NCBI GenBank assembly: GCA_947624755.1
Contig: CANQLQ010000036.1
Location: 1-11,248 of the forward strand
Direction of reading: 5' to 3'
Length of the DNA stretch: 11,248 nt
From: an uncultured Clostridia bacterium
GTDB lineage: Bacteria; Bacillota; Clostridia; Oscillospirales; Acutalibacteraceae
The stretch's first letter is position 1. Each line of letters begins with the position of its first letter. The notes below the pieces were generated by a model. That model was given only the letters and a program-made list of their open reading frames with translations, was not told the DNA's origin and made no database searches. The position numbers and the translations under genes are program-made. Positions 7,909-11,248 of this stretch are shown piece by piece.

Positions 7909-7952
7909 TATAATGTTAGCTATAGAACTGTTAGCTTACTAACAACATTATA
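7909..7952. promoter_or_regulatory. Likely MarR operator: nested palindromes
   Basis: There are two nested inverted repeats. The outer pair is TATAATGTT (7909-7917) against AACATTATA (7944-7952), which covers the -10 box. The inner is TGTTAGCTTACTAACA (7929-7944), a 16-bp palindrome with 6-bp arms at the predicted transcription start. GTTAGC also recurs directly at 7915-7920 and 7930-7935. A repressor here would block the marR-ABC promoter. Confidence 0.65.
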
Positions 7953-7974
7953 TACTTTTGCACAAATTTGTCAA
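7947..7974 (-). promoter_or_regulatory. Consensus promoter of the marR-ABC operon
   Basis: On the minus strand, TTGACA (complement of 7969-7974) and TATAAT (complement of 7947-7952) are both perfect, separated by 16 bp. Transcription would start near 7940, giving a leader of about 53 nt. Such a strong promoter suits tight repression by MarR. Confidence 0.85.
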
Positions 7975-8166
7975 GCCTGATTTATGCACTTTTTTAAAGC
8001 AATATTTTTACGATTTTAGGCCGGATTTACAAGCGGTTTTCATTTCAAAAATGAGCGATTGCCCCTCATCTAAAAAGTTTTCGATTCTCTTCCCCACCAA
8101 GCGGAATATTACGCCCATCTCCGACACGTTTCGAGCTGTTTTAAAACACTCAAATGACACCTAGAT
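7975..8166. other. Unassigned block between two divergent promoters
   Basis: About 190 bp without a recognised gene. The plus strand is open from a TTG at 7958 to 8164, and the minus strand has a short open frame of about 36 codons beginning MGVIFRLVGKRIENF. Neither has a convincing ribosome site or a recognised product. A 12-bp perfect palindrome, TGTTTTAAAACA, lies at 8137-8148. It may be a remnant, an untranslated RNA or plain spacer. Confidence 0.3.
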
Positions 8167-8195
8167 TTGACAAATTAAAAATTATCTGTTATAAT
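8167..8195 (+). promoter_or_regulatory. Perfect SigA-type promoter for the lysozyme gene
   Basis: TTGACA (8167-8172), a 17-bp spacer and TATAAT (8190-8195) match the consensus exactly. Transcription should start near 8202, leaving an unusually long leader of about 158 nt before the coding region. Confidence 0.88.
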
Positions 8196-8207
8196 CTGCG
8201 GCGTTGC

Positions 8208-8246
8208 CTTTGAAGAAAGCCATAATTGTATAAAATTTCTTCAAAG
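8208..8246 (+). promoter_or_regulatory. Leader hairpin near the 5' end of the lysozyme mRNA
   Basis: CTTTGAAGAAA (8208-8218) and TTTCTTCAAAG (8236-8246) form a perfect 11-bp stem with a 17-nt loop, starting a few nucleotides after the predicted transcription start. No U-tract follows, so it is not a terminator. It could stabilise the mRNA 5' end or be part of a regulatory fold. Confidence 0.6.
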
Positions 8247-8288
8247 CGTGCATATTTACCAGTGAGGTGATAATGTAAATATCTAAAG

Positions 8289-8362
8289 AAAGGAGGCGTC
8301 ACAGATGCGTCAGGGTTTAGGGAAGCCCCGATAATTCACAGCGTCCCCCAAACGCATCTATG
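8289..8362 (+). promoter_or_regulatory. Split ribosome-binding site: Shine-Dalgarno, hairpin, start codon
   Basis: A strong AAAGGAGG (8289-8296) is followed 6 nt later by an 8-bp perfect stem, AGATGCGT (8303-8310) with ACGCATCT (8352-8359), and the lysozyme ATG (8360) begins right after the stem. In linear distance the site is 63 nt from the ATG; with the hairpin folded it is effectively about 6 nt plus the stem base. In the unfolded form the same site is 8 nt from another ATG (8305), which opens a nine-codon frame, MRQGLGKPR, stopping at 8332-8334. Inside the stem is a 35-bp element (8317-8351) resembling the repeat at 3664-3698. Confidence 0.55.
8317..8351. repeat. 35-bp imperfect palindromic repeat, copy 2
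   Basis: It begins TTAGGGAA like the copy at 3664-3698, has AATTCA one base earlier in the centre, and ends GTCCCCCAA against GTCCCTAA. Its arms are less perfectly paired than those of copy 1. It lies within the hairpin that separates the lysozyme ribosome site from its start codon. Confidence 0.45.
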
Positions 8363-9901
8363 TCGCAAATAATCTTCATGAAAAAAACATTTAAGTCTCT
8401 CTTAGCAATTGTAATTATGCTTATTCTCGCCCTCATTTCACTAAGCACAGTATCCGCAGCGAACGAAAAAAAGAGCGTTTATTCTTATCTGACACAAAAT
8501 TTAGGCTTTTCCAACGCAGCAGCCTGCGGAATTTTGGCGAACATCGAAAAGGAATCTAACTTCGATCCGACCTGTGTCGGAAGGGACAGCAACGGACTGC
8601 TAAGCGGCGGTCTTTGCCAATGGAACGGTTCAAGGTTCTCAAGTCTCAAAAATTATTGCAGCAAAAACGGCTACAATTATCTCAGCGTAAAAGGTCAGCT
8701 CTCATATTTATACTACGAGCTTCATATGAACTATTACAAGCATATTTATAATTACCTGAAAAACGTGCCCAACACTGCTCAGGGCGCCTACGATGCAGCT
8801 CACTATTGGTGCTATTATTTTGAAATCCCCGCTTCCAGAGCAACAAAAGCAGTAAGTCGTGGAAATCTCGCAAAAAATACCTACTGGAAAAAGTATTCGT
8901 CAAATGCAATTGAGAATGTCAAACTTACCTGCGCCGATAACAAAAAAACGGTTGATTTGAGTGATTCAACCAAAATATCATGGAACAACGCCGGAAAAGC
9001 GGTAAAAAGCTATACTGTTTATCTTGCAAAAATTAAAAACGGAAAAGCCGATTTTAAAAGCGCAAAAAAAATCAAACTCAGCCGTGACACCCACTCATAC
9101 AAATTCAACTTGAGCAAACTCGGAAAAGGCAAATACAGCGTATATGTTATGGCGAATGCTTCAAAAACTTCCGAGTCTGTAAAAAGCAACAATATTACTT
9201 TCACTGCAAAATGTCTCGATCACTCATACACCTCGGAAATCATAAAAAAGGCAACTGCCGAAGCTTCCGGATTAAGAGTTTACACCTGCAAAAACTGCAA
9301 GGAAACTATTAAAAAGACAATTTCTTCAAAAGCGCAGGCCGCAGTTCCTTCAATTAAAACAGTTAAAGTTACTTCAACCGAAAAGGACAAAATAGCCATA
9401 AGCCTTAAATTTTCAAAAAAAGTAAGCGGCTATGAATGTTTTATATACAACGGAAAAAAATGGCAAAAAGTAAACTGCTTGCCTTCAAGCAGAAACGAGG
9501 TTACTTTCGCCGGACTTTCAAGCGGAAAGGTTTATAAGCTCAAATTCAGAGCTTTTTATGATTCCAAAGACAAGACTTCATATTCCGCTTATAAAACTGT
9601 TTCCGCAGCTACTGTTACGGAAGATGTCAGAATCACTTCAATAAGCCGCCCTTCAAAAGGTTCGGTTGGTCTTAGCTGGGAAAAAGTACCCGGCGCTGAC
9701 AGCTATGAAGTTTTCGCGGCTTCCTCGCTTGACGGAAAATATAAAAAAGTTAAGACCCTTGGTAAAACAGCGTCAAGCTGTAAAATCAGCGGTCTTAACA
9801 GCGCAAAAAAATATTTCTTTAAAATCAGAACAGTAAATGAGAGCAAAAATTCAAAAGCATATTCACCTTTCAGCAACATCAAATACGCTGTTGCTCTTTA
9901 A
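8360..9901 (+). CDS. Secreted phage-lysozyme-type cell-wall hydrolase with fibronectin-like domains
   Basis: Predicted exported muramidase acting on peptidoglycan. The 513-residue product has a signal peptide (about 1-33, hydrophobic core then STVSA). A phage tail lysozyme-type domain follows (about 38-180) with AAACGILANIEKESNFDP and GGLCQWNGSRF; E63 is the likely catalytic acid. Next are a fibronectin-III-like domain (about 186-284), a small C-x2-H...C-x2-C module (C285, H288, C310, C313) and two more fibronectin-like domains (about 328-418 and 422-513). No sortase motif, membrane anchor or known wall-binding repeat is visible. The ATG at 8360 follows the leader hairpin directly; an in-frame ATG at 8378, just before KKTFKSLL, would also give a full signal peptide and neither has a normally spaced ribosome site. 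A role in wall turnover or competition is inferred. No phage genes lie nearby. Confidence 0.88.
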   Translation: MSQIIFMKKTFKSLLAIVIMLILALISLSTVSAANEKKSVYSYLTQNLGFSNAAACGILANIEKESNFDPTCVGRDSNGLLSGGLCQWNGSRFSSLKNYCSKNGYNYLSVKGQLSYLYYELHMNYYKHIYNYLKNVPNTAQGAYDAAHYWCYYFEIPASRATKAVSRGNLAKNTYWKKYSSNAIENVKLTCADNKKTVDLSDSTKISWNNAGKAVKSYTVYLAKIKNGKADFKSAKKIKLSRDTHSYKFNLSKLGKGKYSVYVMANASKTSESVKSNNITFTAKCLDHSYTSEIIKKATAEASGLRVYTCKNCKETIKKTISSKAQAAVPSIKTVKVTSTEKDKIAISLKFSKKVSGYECFIYNGKKWQKVNCLPSSRNEVTFAGLSSGKVYKLKFRAFYDSKDKTSYSAYKTVSAATVTEDVRITSISRPSKGSVGLSWEKVPGADSYEVFAASSLDGKYKKVKTLGKTASSCKISGLNSAKKYFFKIRTVNESKNSKAYSPFSNIKYAVAL

Positions 9902-9937
9902 AAAGTCTGTTGATAAATATTTTCATAAATCGCGTAA

Positions 9938-9966
9938 GGGCGACCCCGTGTGGTCGCCCCTATTTT
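9938..9966 (+). terminator. Intrinsic terminator after the lysozyme gene
   Basis: GGGCGACC (9938-9945) pairs perfectly with GGTCGCCC (9952-9959) over a 6-nt loop, followed by CUAUUUUUA on the plus strand. It sits between convergent genes. The minus strand lacks a U-tract after the stem, so termination of the opposing gene would be weaker. The left part CGCGTAAGGGCGACC matches the right window edge in 14 of 15 bases, so it belongs to a dispersed repeat. Confidence 0.82.
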
Positions 9967-9968
9967 TA

Positions 9969-11021
9969 TTACCAATGTCTGACACCGCAGCTGCAATATC
10001 TTTTTTCTTCATTGTCAAACATTTTCCAAAACCGAACACGGATATACCAAAAGCGATTTAGATAAACAAAGTTGATATGACATTCGTGCGAGCATTTTTC
10101 TTCTTTAGAGGGAGTATAAAGCTTTTGCTTAGATACCCACGAAAGCATACCGTCTTTAAGGCTTACTTCTTTTGAGTTGCCGTCAATTGTTTTTCTTCCT
10201 GAGTATCCGCTCTTTTTTACGTCGAAATCACGGATAAGCTCAAGCCAGCTATTATGGTTGATTATATGCTCTGTATTCGGTGCGTCATCGTAGGTTGTCA
10301 GTCGGATATTATCTTTGTTATTTGAATAATCCCTTATACTTTGCCATGTGGGATAAGTCATCGTGCTGTACGGAGCAATTGTATCATCTTTGCTGAGAAT
10401 CATCCAAACTGCCGTATTTTTAAGCTTCTTACAGCTTTCATTATTCATAATAAACGTGGGGCTTGCCGCAATTACGCAGGCAAACATATCCGGTCTTTCA
10501 GCCGCCGCCCTAAGTGCAGCGACGCCGCCGTACGACCAACCGTAAACATAAATTCTTTCTTTGTCGACATTGCTGTGCTTATTTGCAAAATCCTCAACTG
10601 CCGCATTTAGCGGAGCAATAAGGCTTGGCTGATTCCACGACAAAAGCAATTCTTCTCTTGCCCTTGCGAATAACAGATAAGCGCCCTTTGAAGAAACAAA
10701 ACGCTTCTGATATTCATCGGCCGACCATATGCAAAAGTCATTCATTTTAATTTGATCGCCTTCATTTTCGTGTTCGCCCTGTCCTGAAATAATAACCATA
10801 AGAGGATATTTCGTTTTATCGTTAGCCGATTTTACCGGAGAAAAATATCTGTAATCAATTGAAAGGCCGCTTTTTGTTTCGGGACCCTCACCGAACTTAA
10901 ATTGTTTTCTCAAGGCCGCCGTTCCCGACTTCACACTCATACCAAAAGCAGAAAAAGGCAATGCACAGAATGTAAAAAGCAAAACAAAGCAAAGAATAAC
11001 AGAAAATATCCTTTTCTTCAT
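9969..11021 (-). CDS. Secreted alpha/beta hydrolase (esterase/peptidase-like) with Cys/His C-terminal tail
   Basis: An exported serine hydrolase, probably an esterase or oligopeptidase-like enzyme; the substrate is unknown. Residues are numbered from the ATG at 11021 (350 residues). A signal peptide covers about 1-27 (MKKR, long hydrophobic core, SAFG). The alpha/beta hydrolase core has the nucleophile elbow GWSYGG (161-166, Ser163), an acid at D212 or D213 in LSKDDTIAP, and H256 in NHNSW as the likely catalytic His. After residue 300 comes a tail with C310, H312, C314 and H315, an aromatic stretch, then C343, C345 and the ending GVRHW (H349). An upstream GTG at 11030 is adjacent to the AGAGG site, so the ATG 9 nt away was preferred. 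It has its own promoter and converges on the lysozyme gene. Confidence 0.85.
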   Translation of the reverse strand: MKKRIFSVILCFVLLFTFCALPFSAFGMSVKSGTAALRKQFKFGEGPETKSGLSIDYRYFSPVKSANDKTKYPLMVIISGQGEHENEGDQIKMNDFCIWSADEYQKRFVSSKGAYLLFARAREELLLSWNQPSLIAPLNAAVEDFANKHSNVDKERIYVYGWSYGGVAALRAAAERPDMFACVIAASPTFIMNNESCKKLKNTAVWMILSKDDTIAPYSTMTYPTWQSIRDYSNNKDNIRLTTYDDAPNTEHIINHNSWLELIRDFDVKKSGYSGRKTIDGNSKEVSLKDGMLSWVSKQKLYTPSKEEKCSHECHINFVYLNRFWYIRVRFWKMFDNEEKRYCSCGVRHW

Positions 11022-11051
11022 ATTCTTCACCCTCTCTTCTTGCTTTTTATT

Positions 11052-11081
11052 ATCTTACTACTTTAACCATTCAGCAGTCAA
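11052..11081 (-). promoter_or_regulatory. Probable promoter of the alpha/beta hydrolase gene
   Basis: On the minus strand, TTGACT (complement of 11076-11081), an 18-bp spacer and TAAGAT (complement of 11052-11057) resemble a SigA promoter, with one mismatch in the -35 box. The start would fall near 11045, about 24 nt before the ATG. Confidence 0.55.
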
Positions 11082-11118
11082 TACTATTTCTCAAAACTAT
11101 TCTTCAAATTTTCAGCAG

Positions 11119-11172
11119 GCACGCATGGCGTGCGGCAGTTACACGGCGGACATCGTCCGCAGGAGTTACGCG
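11119..11172. repeat. Two tandem 27-bp palindromic units with covarying stems
   Basis: Unit 1 (11119-11145) is GCACGC-ATG-GCGTGC plus GGCAGTTACACG; unit 2 (11146-11172) is GCGGAC-ATC-GTCCGC plus AGGAGTTACGCG. Both have perfect 6-bp arms, a 3-nt AT-start loop and a 12-nt tail sharing AGTTAC. The stems differ but remain fully complementary. No coding frame was recognised. Confidence 0.65.
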
Positions 11173-11233
11173 GGTTGGATTGATATGAATCTTTACACAC
11201 ATACCACGGCACGGCTTTGCTATAAGCCATAAC

Positions 11234-11248
11234 CGCGTAGGGGCGACC
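11234..11248. repeat. Dispersed CGCGTAGGGGCGACC repeat, cut by the window edge
   Basis: The last 15 bases match 9931-9945 at 14 of 15 positions (A9937 against G11240). In the complete copy the sequence continues as a GC-rich hairpin, so the second arm here probably lies beyond the window. Confidence 0.6.

Noticed and set aside
8202..8304. Known riboswitch (cyclic-di-GMP or cyclic-di-AMP class) in the lysozyme leader
   Set aside because: No conserved core of these classes could be recognised by eye; only generic hairpins are present.
8360..9901. Lysozyme as part of a prophage
   Set aside because: It has a Sec signal peptide and fibronectin-like repeats, its own promoter and terminator, and no phage genes flank it.
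11119..11172. Start of a CRISPR array
   Set aside because: Only two units with no unique spacers; the repeated parts are palindromes with different stems and no cas genes are nearby.

Overview
The window looks like a chromosomal segment from a low-to-mid GC Gram-positive gut-type Clostridia, most likely Oscillospiraceae/Ruminococcaceae. The grounds are the rimP-nusA order without C-terminal NusA acidic repeats, strong AGGAGG-type ribosome sites, sigma-70/SigA promoters close to consensus, a heterodimeric ABC exporter of the clostridial type, and secreted proteins with fibronectin-like and Cys/His modules. The species is not identifiable from the sequence alone. No tRNA, rRNA, CRISPR array, integrase or transposase gene was seen.

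Layout. Positions 1-2454 (minus strand) hold the start of a translation/transcription housekeeping operon: a near-consensus promoter, a leader RNA hairpin, rimP (ribosome maturation) and nusA (elongation/termination factor). The operon continues off the left edge, probably into the gene that normally follows nusA. NusA carries a very large charged insertion inside its N-terminal domain. Positions 2602-3615 (minus) hold a cation/Ca2+ antiporter. Positions 3770-7887 (minus) form a tight three-gene operon, marR regulator - ABC half-exporter 1 - ABC half-exporter 2. Each gene overlaps the next by 8 bp, and a consensus promoter lies upstream with nested palindromes over its -10 box and transcription start. 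This is the usual design of a self-regulated drug or peptide efflux unit.

Positions 7888-8359 hold no convincing protein gene but are dense in regulatory signals. They contain the marR promoter/operator, an unexplained block, a perfect TTGACA-17-TATAAT promoter on the plus strand, and a structured leader of about 158 nt ahead of the next gene. In that leader the ribosome-binding site is separated from the start codon by a hairpin whose arm ends exactly at the ATG. Positions 8360-9901 (plus) encode a secreted phage-lysozyme-type cell-wall hydrolase with fibronectin-like repeats. It converges on a secreted alpha/beta hydrolase (9969-11021, minus) with a Cys/His-rich C-terminal tail; a strong hairpin terminator lies between them. 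The last ~130 bp carry small palindromic repeats, including two 27-bp units whose stems differ in sequence but stay perfectly paired.

Four start codons were moved inward from the longest open frame (rimP, ABC1, hydrolase) or flagged (lysozyme) on ribosome-site spacing. The most unusual items are the NusA insertion, the hairpin-split ribosome site of the lysozyme gene, and the dispersed palindromic repeats.
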